This document shows, one piece after another, positions 26,426 to 34,366 of a DNA stretch of 43,183 bases. This stretch comes from UMGS172 sp964424555 (GTDB lineage Bacteria; Bacillota; Clostridia; Oscillospirales; Acutalibacteraceae): NCBI GenBank assembly GCA_964424555.1, contig CAYRIX010000016.1, positions 1-43,183 of the forward strand, given 5' to 3'. The notes under the pieces are model-generated. The model did no database searches and was not told the origin of the DNA. It saw nothing but the letters and a program-made list of their open reading frames with translations. The position numbers were made by a program, and so were the translations under genes. Numbering within the stretch: the stretch's first letter is position 1; every line of letters starts with the position of its first letter.

Positions 26426-26454
26426 ATAATACCACTTTTAACTTCTCGCTTCAA
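26426..26454 (-). promoter_or_regulatory. Sigma-A promoter for the phosphoesterase-PHP gene
   Basis: On the minus strand TTGAAG (26454-26449) and TATTAT (26431-26426) are 17 bp apart. Confidence 0.7.
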
Positions 26455-26557
26455 CACTTTTTTAACAGACACAATATTCTGAATTATTGGATGCCGTAAG
26501 CAATATCGAAATTAAAGAATCGGACGAGCGTTCTAAAATTCGCCCTCAAAATGACCG

Positions 26558-26598
26558 ATAAGTAAAAACTGCAGTTATTAACCACTGTTTTTGCTTAT
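26558..26598. repeat. Stem-loop upstream of sigK
   Basis: ATAAGTAAAAAC (26558-26569) pairs with GTTTTTGCTTAT (26587-26598), with one G-U pair and a 17-nt loop. No T tract follows, so it is more likely a regulatory or spacer hairpin than a terminator. I see no sigma-A promoter for sigK in this interval. Confidence 0.45.
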
Positions 26599-26668
26599 GT
26601 CGAGATTGGACTTGCAAGTGGGACAAACATCGGAGCATAAGTATCAGTAAATTTCGGAGGTGTTTTTC

Positions 26669-27355
26669 ATGTTTTTGTCATTACTTGCGCAGATATTTCC
26701 AAATCTTATGTTTCTGTTTTTACACGCAACATCTGGAGGTTCGTTCCCCAAGGCGCTGTCGTCCAAGGCCGAAGCTGAGCTACTGCAAAGAATGGCCGAC
26801 GGCGACGATTCGGCACGCAAGAAGCTTATTGAACACAACCTAAGACTTGTTGCACATGTGGCCAAAAAGTACTTCGGCAGCGGAGCCGAGCAGGATGACC
26901 TTGTTTCCATCGGCACGGTAGGACTCATCAAGGCAGTAGCCTCCTTCAAGCCCGACAAAGGCATCCGCCTTGCCACCTACGCCGCAAGGTGTATTGATAA
27001 TGAAATACTGATGTATTTCAGGGCTGCTAAGAAGACGGCGCAGGATGTGTACATTTCGGACCCGATTGACACCGACAAGGACGGCAACACCTTGACACTT
27101 ATCGATGTTATCACCGACAATACCGACATTGTTGAAGACCTTGACCTAAAGCTGAAGCTGCAAAAATTACAGGAATATCTGAAGGACACCTTAACACCGA
27201 GAGAACTGACCATAATACGTCTGAGGTATGGGCTGGACGGCAAAAATGAACTGCCTCAGCGTGAAGTTGCCAAAAAGCTCAGGATAAGCCGTTCATACGT
27301 CAGCCGCATTGAAAAAAAGGCGCTCGAAAAGCTACGGGCACGGTTTGAAGCTTAG
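26669..27355 (+). CDS. sigK: Sporulation sigma factor SigK (pro-form)
   Basis: This 228-residue sigma-70-family factor has a hydrophobic pro-sequence (about 1-20, MFLSLLAQIFPNLMFLFLHA) followed by GGSFPKALS, which marks SigK. Region 2 reads IEHNLRLVAHVAKKY, DLVSIGTVGLIKAV and YAARCIDNEILMYFR. Region 4 reads LTPRELTIIRLRYGL and REVAKKLRISRSYVSRIEKKAL. SigK acts late in the mother cell during endospore formation after its pro-sequence is removed. The ATG at 26669 fits CGGAGG eight bases upstream better than an earlier GTG. The gene is uninterrupted, with no skin-like element. No other sporulation gene is nearby. Confidence 0.93.
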   Translation: MFLSLLAQIFPNLMFLFLHATSGGSFPKALSSKAEAELLQRMADGDDSARKKLIEHNLRLVAHVAKKYFGSGAEQDDLVSIGTVGLIKAVASFKPDKGIRLATYAARCIDNEILMYFRAAKKTAQDVYISDPIDTDKDGNTLTLIDVITDNTDIVEDLDLKLKLQKLQEYLKDTLTPRELTIIRLRYGLDGKNELPQREVAKKLRISRSYVSRIEKKALEKLRARFEA

Positions 27356-27422
27356 GTTAAAGGTCGATTTGTGTGACAACGGCCACTATTGTTAAATTTT
27401 TATCATATTTTTAAATTGCCTA

Positions 27423-27451
27423 TTGATTTTTATGGAGGTATAGTGTATAAT
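27423..27451 (+). promoter_or_regulatory. Sigma-A promoter of the Crp/Fnr-importer operon
   Basis: TTGATT (27423-27428) and TATAAT (27446-27451) are 17 bp apart. The predicted start point is near 27458, the first base of a palindrome. Confidence 0.8.
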
Positions 27452-27457
27452 ATGCGC

Positions 27458-27481
27458 AAAGTGTTCCAAATGATACACTTT
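27458..27481. promoter_or_regulatory. Palindromic operator at the transcription start
   Basis: AAAGTGT (27458-27464) and ACACTTT (27475-27481) form a perfect 7-bp inverted repeat with a 10-bp spacer, covering about +1 to +24. A dimeric regulator bound here would block initiation. The first gene of the operon encodes a Crp/Fnr protein, so autoregulation is the simplest reading. Confidence 0.6.
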
Positions 27482-27492
27482 TGAGGTGAAAT

Positions 27493-28092
27493 ATGGATTG
27501 TTTTCTGTTTTCAAAGCTTGAGGATGCTGACACACAAGAGGTAATGAAGTTTTTAGGTGAGCCCTGCTTCATTACTAAGGGCGGTGAGCTTTACCGTGTA
27601 GGCTTTGTGGGTATTTTGGTTTCAGGCAGTGCCAAGGTCTGTCGCACGGGGGATACAGGTAATGCCGTCACCGTGAGGGGTATAGGCTCAGGAGAGGTCT
27701 TCGGTGCGGCGAGTGTTTTCGGCGAGTGGAAAGAAGGACGGAGCAGTATAGTCGCCAAGTCAGACTGCTCGGTGCTTTATGCTTCGGAGGACGACCTGAA
27801 GCGCATTTTTGAAAAATACCCTACCGTTGCCGTAAACTACATTTCCTTTTTGTCCGACCGCATAAGATTTCTCAACCGACGCATCGATGCTTTTTCGGCG
27901 GGAAGTGCTGTTCAGAAGCTTTATGAATACCTTGTGTCTCAAGCTACCGGGGGCACGGTGACCTTGGACTTCGGGCTGGCCGAGCTTGCCCGACGGCTCA
28001 AAATGGGTCGGTCAAGCCTTTACCGCAGTCTTGAAGCCTTGCAGGAAAACGGAATTCTTGAAAGAAACAAAAACACCTTTATTTTAAAGTAA
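27493..28092 (+). CDS. Crp/Fnr-family transcription regulator
   Basis: This 199-residue regulator has an N-terminal cyclic-nucleotide-binding-like beta-barrel (FVGILVSGSAKVCR, GSGEVFGAASVFGE), a long dimerisation helix (about 110-135) and a C-terminal winged helix (FGLAELARRLKMGRSSLYRSLEALQENGILER). No N-terminal cysteine cluster for an Fnr-type iron-sulfur centre is visible. GAGGTG precedes the ATG. Only 19 bp separate it from the substrate-binding lipoprotein, so it is almost certainly co-transcribed with the ABC importer and probably controls it. Confidence 0.9.
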   Translation: MDCFLFSKLEDADTQEVMKFLGEPCFITKGGELYRVGFVGILVSGSAKVCRTGDTGNAVTVRGIGSGEVFGAASVFGEWKEGRSSIVAKSDCSVLYASEDDLKRIFEKYPTVAVNYISFLSDRIRFLNRRIDAFSAGSAVQKLYEYLVSQATGGTVTLDFGLAELARRLKMGRSSLYRSLEALQENGILERNKNTFILK

Positions 28093-28111
28093 CACATTGG
28101 AGGAATTCAGA

Positions 28112-29134
28112 ATGAAAAAAGTATTAAGTGTAATCAGCCTGATTTTAGTTTTGGTCTTAGCCATGGGCCTTACTGCATGCTCAAGCGATAAAGACACCGC
28201 ATCAACACCCTCGACCGACACTTCAAGCGTTGATACCTACACCCCCGTGGACATGACGGTTGCCTGCATGACAGGTCCGACAGGTGTTGGAATGGCTAAG
28301 CTTATGGCCGATTCGGACGCCAAAACAACCGCAAACAACTATACCTTTACCGTTGCCTCGGCCGCTACCGAGATAAATGCCAAGTTTATCAAGGGCGAGA
28401 TCAACATTGCCTCGGTTCCTACCAATGTTGCCGCAACTCTTTACAACAAGACCGAGGGCAAGGTAAGAATGCTGGCTGTCAACACCTATGGTGTACTGTC
28501 TATCCTTGAAAAGGGCGATACCGTAAATTCTATCGCCGACCTTAAGGGAAAGACGGTCTATTCTACAGGTAAGGGTCAGAATCCCGAGTACATCTTTAAA
28601 CATATCCTCAAGGAAAACGGACTTGACCCCGAAAAGGATGTTACCATTAATTTCGTTTCGAGTGAGGAGCTTGTTGCCAAGCTTATCAGCGGAGAGGCCG
28701 AGATCGGACTTGCTCCCGAGCCTGCCGCCACTACCGTCATGGTCAAAAATGCCGACCTCAGACGTGCTCTCAGCATCAACGAGGAGTGGTCCAAGGTATC
28801 CGACACCCAGCTTATGATGGGTTGCGTAATTGCACTTGATTCTTATGTCGAGGCAAATCCCGAGGCCGTTGAGAAGTTCCTTGAGGAATATTCGGCTTCT
28901 ATTGAGTTTGCAAAAACCAATGTTGATGAGGCCGCAAAGCACTGTGCAACCTATAAGATTGCCGCTTCCGAGGCCATCGCTAAAAAGGCAATCCCCAACT
29001 GTAATCTGTGCTATGTTACTGCCAACGATATGAAGACCAACGTCAACGGATATTTCGATGTTCTCTTCACCGCCGACCCCACTTCTATTGGAGGAGCGAA
29101 GCCTCAGGATGATCTCTACTACATCGCAGAGTAA
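28112..29134 (+). CDS. ABC importer substrate-binding lipoprotein
   Basis: This 340-residue lipoprotein begins with a signal peptide ending in LTAC (Cys23), then a low-complexity Ser/Thr linker. The mature part resembles the NMT1/SsuA-like periplasmic-binding fold used for nitrate, sulfonate, taurine and pyrimidine precursors: GPTGVGMAKLM, EINIASVPTNVAA, IADLKGKTVYSTGKGQNPEYIF and GLAPEPAATTV. The ATG at 28112 starts the signal peptide and has GGAGG upstream. It captures a ligand outside the membrane for the permease and ATPase encoded next. The ligand cannot be read from the sequence. Confidence 0.9.
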   Translation: MKKVLSVISLILVLVLAMGLTACSSDKDTASTPSTDTSSVDTYTPVDMTVACMTGPTGVGMAKLMADSDAKTTANNYTFTVASAATEINAKFIKGEINIASVPTNVAATLYNKTEGKVRMLAVNTYGVLSILEKGDTVNSIADLKGKTVYSTGKGQNPEYIFKHILKENGLDPEKDVTINFVSSEELVAKLISGEAEIGLAPEPAATTVMVKNADLRRALSINEEWSKVSDTQLMMGCVIALDSYVEANPEAVEKFLEEYSASIEFAKTNVDEAAKHCATYKIAASEAIAKKAIPNCNLCYVTANDMKTNVNGYFDVLFTADPTSIGGAKPQDDLYYIAE

Positions 29135-29912
29135 TTTGAAGAAGTTTTTCTTAAAAGCATTAAAAATAATTGTCGTGACCGCCTTCTGGATATTAGTCTG
29201 GGAGGCTGTGTCCCGTTTTGTTGCAAGGGATAACGAGTCGATGTATTTGCTCTTGCCACGGCCCATAACGGTTTTTAAAACGTGGCTTGATATCGCCTTT
29301 ACGCCCGAATATCTCGGAGCAGTCGGCAGGACGCTGATAAGGGTGTTCCAAGGCTTTTTATCAGGACTTATGCTGGGCTTTGGATTTGGAATAGCGACCC
29401 ATACCGTAAAGTTGGCCGATATGTTTTTGTCGCCCCTGCTGAAGATGATACGTGCTGTGCCGGTTGTCGCAATAACCATTTTGTTTTTTGCTTTGTTCGA
29501 GAGCGATGCACTGCCCACCTCGGTAGTTGTTCTGATGGTTACACCGCTTGTATGGCAGACCACCCACGACGGCTTGTCATCGCCGCAGACCGAGCTCATG
29601 GAAATGGCAAAGGTGTACCGCATAAGCCCGTTTAAGGTGGTTGCCTTTATAAAATTGCCGTCAATGCTGCCGTCGTTGCTTACAGCCGCAGTCAATGCAC
29701 TTGGACTGGCATGGAAATCAGGAATTGCGGCAGAGGTCATCTGCGAGCCTAACGTAGGTCTTGGCACCATACTTATTGAGGGCAAGGGCATGATAGATTT
29801 CAGCAGCGTTTATGCTGTGACACTGACGGTCGTTATACTCAGCCTTATAATCGAGGTCATGCTCAAGTCCTTGTGTAATCGTTTTGCGGAGAATAGGAGG
29901 AACGACGCATGA
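29109..29912 (+). CDS. ABC importer permease
   Basis: This 267-residue BPD_transp_1-type permease has about six membrane helices and the ATPase-contact EAA-like loop near MEMAKVYRISPFKVVAFIKLPSML (given here as two parts, MEMAKVYRIS and FKVVAFIKLPSM). The ATG at 29109 overlaps the lipoprotein gene by 26 bp, with GGAGGAG about 11 nt upstream. A TTG at 29136 just after the upstream stop is an alternative start that would remove nine residues. It resembles SsuC/TauC-type permeases, matching the NMT1-like binding protein. Confidence 0.88.
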   Translation: MISTTSQSNLKKFFLKALKIIVVTAFWILVWEAVSRFVARDNESMYLLLPRPITVFKTWLDIAFTPEYLGAVGRTLIRVFQGFLSGLMLGFGFGIATHTVKLADMFLSPLLKMIRAVPVVAITILFFALFESDALPTSVVVLMVTPLVWQTTHDGLSSPQTELMEMAKVYRISPFKVVAFIKLPSMLPSLLTAAVNALGLAWKSGIAAEVICEPNVGLGTILIEGKGMIDFSSVYAVTLTVVILSLIIEVMLKSLCNRFAENRRNDA

Positions 29913-30490
29913 TAGCCTTAAAAACAGTCAGCTTCTCCTACGGCGAGCGGAAAATTTTGACCGACCTTGATTTAGAGGTAAAGGACGGTGAGTGTGTCTG
30001 CCTTAAAGGACCGTCAGGTTGCGGTAAGACCACCGCACTGAGGCTTTTGCTCGGATTGTTGACCCCTGACAGCGGAGAAATATCGGGCTGTGACAGTCCG
30101 TCGGTCGTGTTTCAGGAGGACCGTTTGCTAAACGGCTTTTCCTTAAAGACCAACATACTGCTGCCGCCTCTCACCTCTGAGCAGCAGGCCAATGCCGTAA
30201 GGCTTCTCAACGAGGCCGGACTCGGTGATGCGTTGAACAAAAAGGTGCGCAATCTGAGTGGAGGCATGAAACGCCGAGCCGCCATTGTCCGTGCTGTTGC
30301 GTTCGGTGGCGATGTGCTTATTCTTGATGAACCGTTTAACGGAATCGACCGTGACAATAAGCGGATAATGGCCGCTATGATAAAACGGGAATTCCTTGAA
30401 AAAGGCAAGCCTGTTCTTATGGTGTCACATTTAGATGAGGATGCCGAATTGTTGAATGCCAAGATATACGAGCTTGAAAAGCATGTATAA
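29909..30490 (+). CDS. ABC importer ATP-binding protein
   Basis: This is a compact 193-residue ATPase, shorter than the usual 240-260 residues for this class. Walker A is GPSGCGKTT (about 34-42), the Q-loop is VFQEDRL, the signature is LSGGM, Walker B ends LILDEP, and the switch His lies in MVSHLDED. All catalytic elements are present; only the C-terminal extension is missing. It overlaps the permease by 4 bp (ATGA). It powers the importer formed with the two preceding products. Confidence 0.92.
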   Translation: MIALKTVSFSYGERKILTDLDLEVKDGECVCLKGPSGCGKTTALRLLLGLLTPDSGEISGCDSPSVVFQEDRLLNGFSLKTNILLPPLTSEQQANAVRLLNEAGLGDALNKKVRNLSGGMKRRAAIVRAVAFGGDVLILDEPFNGIDRDNKRIMAAMIKREFLEKGKPVLMVSHLDEDAELLNAKIYELEKHV

Positions 30491-30515
30491 AAGCCGACAG
30501 CATAGCAATAAACCG

Positions 30516-30529
30516 TAACTTTAAAGTTA
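30516..30529. repeat. Perfect 14-bp palindrome upstream of the DUF4886 gene
   Basis: TAACTTTAAAGTTA is fully self-complementary and lies between the importer operon and the next promoter. A regulator site is possible, but there is no other support. Confidence 0.35.
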
Positions 30530-30553
30530 TACCCCCTGCACATGAGAATGTTA

Positions 30554-30582
30554 TTTACAATATGCTAAAGCTATGATAAAAT
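30554..30582 (+). promoter_or_regulatory. Sigma-A promoter for the DUF4886 gene
   Basis: TTTACA (30554-30559) and TAAAAT (30577-30582) are 17 bp apart, with an extended TG at 30574-30575. Confidence 0.75.
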
Positions 30583-30611
30583 TATCACAACAAAGCATGA
30601 GGTGATGTTTT

Positions 30612-31373
30612 ATGGTAAAAATGCTTAGTATCGGTAACAGTTTTTCTCAGGACGCTTTAGCCTACTTCCGTGATATGGCAATAGCTGCCGATATCGATGT
30701 TGAGGTTTGGCATCTTTGTATCGGCGGTTGCTCGTTGGAGCGTCATTATAATAACATGATTGCCGACATTCCCGAGTATACCTTTGGTATAAACGGCGAG
30801 GCTAAACCCAATGCCCGTTTGTCTGAGATCATCGAAACACGGCAGTTTGACATTGTGACCATTCAGCAGGTCAGCCATATGAGTGGTCTGTATTCGACGT
30901 TCCACCCTTATATTGATGAGCTTGTCGCATATATAAGAAAGCATCAGCCCAATGCCAAGCTGTGGTGGCACAAAACCTGGGGATATGAAAAGGACAGTAC
31001 TCATTCAGGGTTTGCCGCATATTGCAAAAATCAGGACGTGATGTACGAGGCAATTTGTAAGGTTTGTGACCGAATAGTAGCTGAAACGGGATTAGACGGT
31101 GTACTCCCCTCAGGGGATGTGGTTCAGGCGCTTCGCGAGACTCCCGAATTCAATTATCCTCAGGAGCCGAGTCTGTGCCGTGACGGCTTCCATATGCACC
31201 TTCTGTACGGCCGTTATGCTGTTGCCGCAACATGGTTTGAAACTCTGCTCGGCGGAGACATCACAACCAATACCTATCTACCGCCTCAAGAAAAGGTGGG
31301 AGTGTTGGGTGACGGAGCCCTTCACCGTATCGAGGTCATACGAAGGACAGTGCACAGTATCTGCTCAAAATAA
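30612..31373 (+). CDS. DUF4886 protein, SGNH-hydrolase fold
   Basis: This 253-residue protein has the layout of the DUF4886 family, which falls in the SGNH/GDSL hydrolase superfamily. The nucleophile block is IGNSFSQD, followed by a GGCSLE oxyanion block, TIQQVSH, and the late DGFHMH segment that would carry the catalytic Asp and His. There is no signal peptide, so it is probably cytosolic. An esterase or acetyl-hydrolase activity on a carbohydrate is plausible from the family, but the substrate is unknown. GAGGTGATG precedes the start. Confidence 0.8.
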   Translation: MVKMLSIGNSFSQDALAYFRDMAIAADIDVEVWHLCIGGCSLERHYNNMIADIPEYTFGINGEAKPNARLSEIIETRQFDIVTIQQVSHMSGLYSTFHPYIDELVAYIRKHQPNAKLWWHKTWGYEKDSTHSGFAAYCKNQDVMYEAICKVCDRIVAETGLDGVLPSGDVVQALRETPEFNYPQEPSLCRDGFHMHLLYGRYAVAATWFETLLGGDITTNTYLPPQEKVGVLGDGALHRIEVIRRTVHSICSK

Positions 31374-31385
31374 TTGTGGTTTAAT

Positions 31386-31426
31386 AAAAAAGCCTTCCGC
31401 AAAGCAATGCTTTACGGAAGGCTTTT
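31386..31426. terminator. Bidirectional terminator
   Basis: AAAAGCCTTCCG (31388-31399) pairs with 31415-31426, with an inner AAAGC/GCTTT stem. Flanking A and T runs suit termination in both directions between convergent genes ending at 31373 and 31437. Confidence 0.85.
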
Positions 31427-31436
31427 AAGTTTGATT

Positions 31437-31718
31437 TTAGCCCTTCAAGGCTCTTTCAAGCCATATGGCACCGATGTCCATAGCGGCATAAAGACCGACC
31501 TTGTCACTCTTTTTGACAATTCGGTCCTTCATCTTGAGATCCTGATCTGACAAAAGAAGATGAACCGAGACCTTGTCTGCAACCTTGATATCGCCAACGT
31601 CCTTGGTGGAGTTTATCTTTATCATAACGATATACTTATCCTCAGAGTTGCCGTAATAAATAGTGTCACCGCACCTTACCATGGGCTTGCCCTTATAGGT
31701 CAGAAATTTATCAGCCAT
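31437..31718 (-). CDS. Conserved-looking 93-residue hypothetical protein
   Basis: This small basic protein is predicted to be beta-rich at the N-terminus (DKFLTYKGKPMVRCGDTIYYGN) with a helical tail (AAMDIGAIWLERALKG). AAGGAGG lies upstream of the ATG and a good promoter precedes it, so it is a real gene. There is no signal peptide or membrane segment. I do not recognise the family. It is divergent from the dehydrogenase gene at 31886. Confidence 0.75.
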   Translation of the reverse strand: MADKFLTYKGKPMVRCGDTIYYGNSEDKYIVMIKINSTKDVGDIKVADKVSVHLLLSDQDLKMKDRIVKKSDKVGLYAAMDIGAIWLERALKG

Positions 31719-31767
31719 TGCGTTTCCTCCTTATATTAACACTAACAAAAACTAAATCTACCACAGT

Positions 31768-31796
31768 ATTGTATCACAAATCCCGTGGGATGTAAA
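31768..31796 (-). promoter_or_regulatory. Sigma-A promoter for the 93-residue gene
   Basis: On the minus strand TTTACA (31796-31791) and TACAAT (31773-31768) are 17 bp apart, with an extended TG. Confidence 0.75.
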
Positions 31797-31818
31797 GACC
31801 GTTGTTTTACTTTTTCGG

Positions 31819-31847
31819 TTGACTTTATAATAATATGGTCGTAAAAT
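31819..31847 (+). promoter_or_regulatory. Sigma-A promoter for the dehydrogenase
   Basis: TTGACT (31819-31824) and TAAAAT (31842-31847) are 17 bp apart. Confidence 0.8.
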
Positions 31848-31885
31848 ATTTTTGTAATCATGTTAATCAAAATCAGGAGGAAATC

Positions 31886-32836
31886 ATGAAAATAGTCATT
31901 ACCGATGCCGATACGGTGACAGGCGGCGATATTTCTTTTGAGTGCTTTGATCGCTTCGGCGATGTGACCGTTTATGGGCTCACCTCACCCGAAGAGGTGG
32001 CCGACCGTATTCACGATGCCGATATAGTGCTGTGCAATAAGACCCCTATGACGGCCGACAGCATGAAAACGGCCAAGAGCTTAAAGTATATCGGCCTTTT
32101 TGCTACGGGCTTTAATAATATCGACCTTGAATATACAGCATCCCACGGTATTACTGTGTGCAACGTACCGAGCTACTCGTCCGAGGCGGTAGCTCAGCAG
32201 ACCTTCGCACTGCTTTTGGAAATAGTCAACCGCACACACGATTACAACGATCTGGTCACACAAGGCGACTGGGTAAAAAGCAGAACCTTTTCATTTTTTC
32301 CGTTACCGATCTTAGAGCTGTCGGGTAAAACCATGGGAATTGTGGGCTACGGCAGTATAGGTAAGCGTGTGGCCGATATAGCCAAGGCATTTGGAATGAA
32401 GGTGCTCGTTTTTAAGCGCCGTCCCATTTGCGACCCCTCGGTCACACAGGTGACCTTTGAGGAGCTGCTCAAAGCTTCGGATGTGGTGTCGTTGCACTGT
32501 CCGTTAAATTCCGACTCGGCCGACATGATGAATGCTGCCGCCTTTGCTTTGATGAAGCAGGGAAGCGTCTTCATCAACACAGGTCGGGGCGGTCTTGTCG
32601 ATGAAGAGGCTTTAAAGGAGGCACTGCTGTCGGGCAAGCTGTTGGGAGCAGGTGTCGATGTCCTTCGACAGGAGCCGATGTCACCAGACTGTCCTTTGAG
32701 AGAGATCAAAAACTGCATCATCACACCCCATGTTGCATGGGCAGGTCTTGAAACACGAATAAGACTTATGGGTGTGGTCGAATCCAACATCCAAAGCTTT
32801 CTTGACGGTCGGCCCGTAAATACCGTGAGGCCGTAG
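31886..32836 (+). CDS. D-2-hydroxyacid dehydrogenase, glycerate dehydrogenase type
   Basis: This 316-residue enzyme has the NAD-binding motif GIVGYGSIGKRVA, and the catalytic Arg, Glu and His lie in NTGRGGLVD, RQEPMSPDC and TPHVAWAG. The segment HVAWAGLETRIRLM matches glycerate dehydrogenase/hydroxypyruvate reductase, which interconverts glycerate and hydroxypyruvate. The ATG at 31886 has AGGAGGAAA upstream. It stands alone in its own transcription unit. A phosphoglycerate or other hydroxyacid substrate is possible. Confidence 0.87.
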   Translation: MKIVITDADTVTGGDISFECFDRFGDVTVYGLTSPEEVADRIHDADIVLCNKTPMTADSMKTAKSLKYIGLFATGFNNIDLEYTASHGITVCNVPSYSSEAVAQQTFALLLEIVNRTHDYNDLVTQGDWVKSRTFSFFPLPILELSGKTMGIVGYGSIGKRVADIAKAFGMKVLVFKRRPICDPSVTQVTFEELLKASDVVSLHCPLNSDSADMMNAAAFALMKQGSVFINTGRGGLVDEEALKEALLSGKLLGAGVDVLRQEPMSPDCPLREIKNCIITPHVAWAGLETRIRLMGVVESNIQSFLDGRPVNTVRP

Positions 32837-32842
32837 CTTTGA

Positions 32843-32871
32843 TTGACTTTTGGGATTTTGTGATATATAAT
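32843..32871 (+). promoter_or_regulatory. Sigma-A promoter for the SASA lipoprotein
   Basis: TTGACT (32843-32848) and TATAAT (32866-32871) are 17 bp apart. Confidence 0.8.
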
Positions 32872-32906
32872 TACAACAGTAAATATCTTTTTGGGAGTGT
32901 ACGTCT

Positions 32907-34304
32907 ATGAACCTCAAACGATTATTAGCCATAGTAACGATAGCTGTTTTATGTGTGCTTTGTTGTGCTTGCGGCGGCGATACCGACTCTGACGGTGATA
33001 CGGCATCGTCAACGCCTGTCGAAAGTCAGAGCACTGATGCTTCTTCCAAAGAGGACTCCAAGACTTCGGCTGATGCAATGTTGACCGTAAAGGTCAAAAA
33101 GGGCGATATCACACAGTTTAAATCCAACCGTCCCTATGACGAGAATAAAGAGGACATATCGCTTATCCTTATAGTAGGCCAGTCCAATTTCACCACAAGC
33201 GTCGGTTTTTCGAGTGAGTACGGCGGTGTTATGAACGGCAAAATACATAGCTTTTCCGAAGCCCCCGTGTTACCCAAGGCAGGAACCTGCTATTCGAGCG
33301 GATACCGAACTGCAATAACAAGTCTTTCGGATGACCGTGATATGTCCAAGCTTTGTGATACAGCCAATCTTACAAAAACCTTAGGCGGTGTTACACCCTC
33401 TTTCGGAATAAAGTGGCATGAGCTGACAGGCACTAAGGTGGTTTTTGTTCAGACCGCAGTGGGAGCTGTCGGTGTGCACGAATGGACCCCAAATTCTGAG
33501 GATTACATATGTGAATGCAACGAGAATGCAAAGCTTTATCAGGGTGCCGTTAACGCTTATAAAACCTCGTATGAGGCTCTCAGCCAAGATTATAACATTG
33601 TTTATGCTGGTTATCTTTGGAATCAGGGTGAGCATGAAGAGGTCTTTGGCAAGGCCGAATGTCAGAGTACCGTTAATAGTGATGAGTCGTACTATGCCGC
33701 ATACAAGAGTATGCACGACGGCTTTATGCAGGAGCTGGGCCTCGATTTCGGCGGCATTTCGGTAGTCCGTGCAGATAAGGCAGGAAAAACCGCTCAGGAC
33801 AGCATGTCACTTACCACCGCACGAAATGCACAGTATAAGCTTTGCAACGACATTGACAATCTGTTTATGGTCTCGACCATGAGCGAGACCTGTTCGACCG
33901 ATGTCATGGATCAGACCAACACCATCCACTATTCTCAGATGATATTTAACAAGATGGGTGCCGATTGTGCGGAGAATCTTTATAAGTGTCTTGGCCTGTC
34001 TGCGACACCTAACGCATTCGACGGAATTCAGCTTTATTCCTCGGCAGGACTTAAGATTGCTGAGTTTGATAAGGATGGAAAGTCGGTCGGTGAGGCGGTT
34101 ATTCCGAAGGGCAAGCTGACCCAACAGATTCTTGTCAAAAACAGCGTGCTTTGTACAAACTACAAAATTACAGGTTTTGAATTTATTGCCGCCGACGGCA
34201 CCGATCTTTCTGTATTTGTTGACGAATACGGCGCATTTGATTGGACATCCATAACCGATGCCAAAACAGTAAAATCGGTCGAAGTAAAATGCGTTATTGA
34301 ATAA
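32907..34304 (+). CDS. Lipoprotein with SASA-type carbohydrate esterase domain
   Basis: This 465-residue lipoprotein has a signal peptide ending at a lipobox near LCCAC (Cys22), a Ser/Asp-rich linker to about 60, and an esterase domain. The nucleophile block is VGQSN with Ser93. The WNQGE block begins at 238, and His341 lies in TNTIHYSQM. These match the SASA/CE6-like acetyl-esterases that deacetylate sialic acid or xylan. The C-terminal about 100 residues form a separate beta domain. Anchored outside the cell, it probably removes acetyl groups from host or plant glycans; the specific substrate is inference. Confidence 0.8.
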   Translation: MNLKRLLAIVTIAVLCVLCCACGGDTDSDGDTASSTPVESQSTDASSKEDSKTSADAMLTVKVKKGDITQFKSNRPYDENKEDISLILIVGQSNFTTSVGFSSEYGGVMNGKIHSFSEAPVLPKAGTCYSSGYRTAITSLSDDRDMSKLCDTANLTKTLGGVTPSFGIKWHELTGTKVVFVQTAVGAVGVHEWTPNSEDYICECNENAKLYQGAVNAYKTSYEALSQDYNIVYAGYLWNQGEHEEVFGKAECQSTVNSDESYYAAYKSMHDGFMQELGLDFGGISVVRADKAGKTAQDSMSLTTARNAQYKLCNDIDNLFMVSTMSETCSTDVMDQTNTIHYSQMIFNKMGADCAENLYKCLGLSATPNAFDGIQLYSSAGLKIAEFDKDGKSVGEAVIPKGKLTQQILVKNSVLCTNYKITGFEFIAADGTDLSVFVDEYGAFDWTSITDAKTVKSVEVKCVIE

Positions 34305-34313
34305 CTAAGCATA

Positions 34314-34352
34314 AAAAAGCACCTTGCGTAAACTCAACGCAAGGTGCTTTTT
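34314..34352. terminator. Bidirectional terminator
   Basis: A perfect 16-bp stem (34314-34329 with 34337-34352) has a 7-nt loop and A/T runs at both edges. It lies between convergent genes ending at 34304 and 34367. Confidence 0.88.
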
Positions 34353-34366
34353 GTATGTCTATCTGT

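Noticed and set aside
28223..29791. A 522-codon open frame on the minus strand
   Set aside because: It lies antisense to the clearly recognisable binding-protein and permease genes and has no ribosome site or family motifs. It is a by-product of codon bias.
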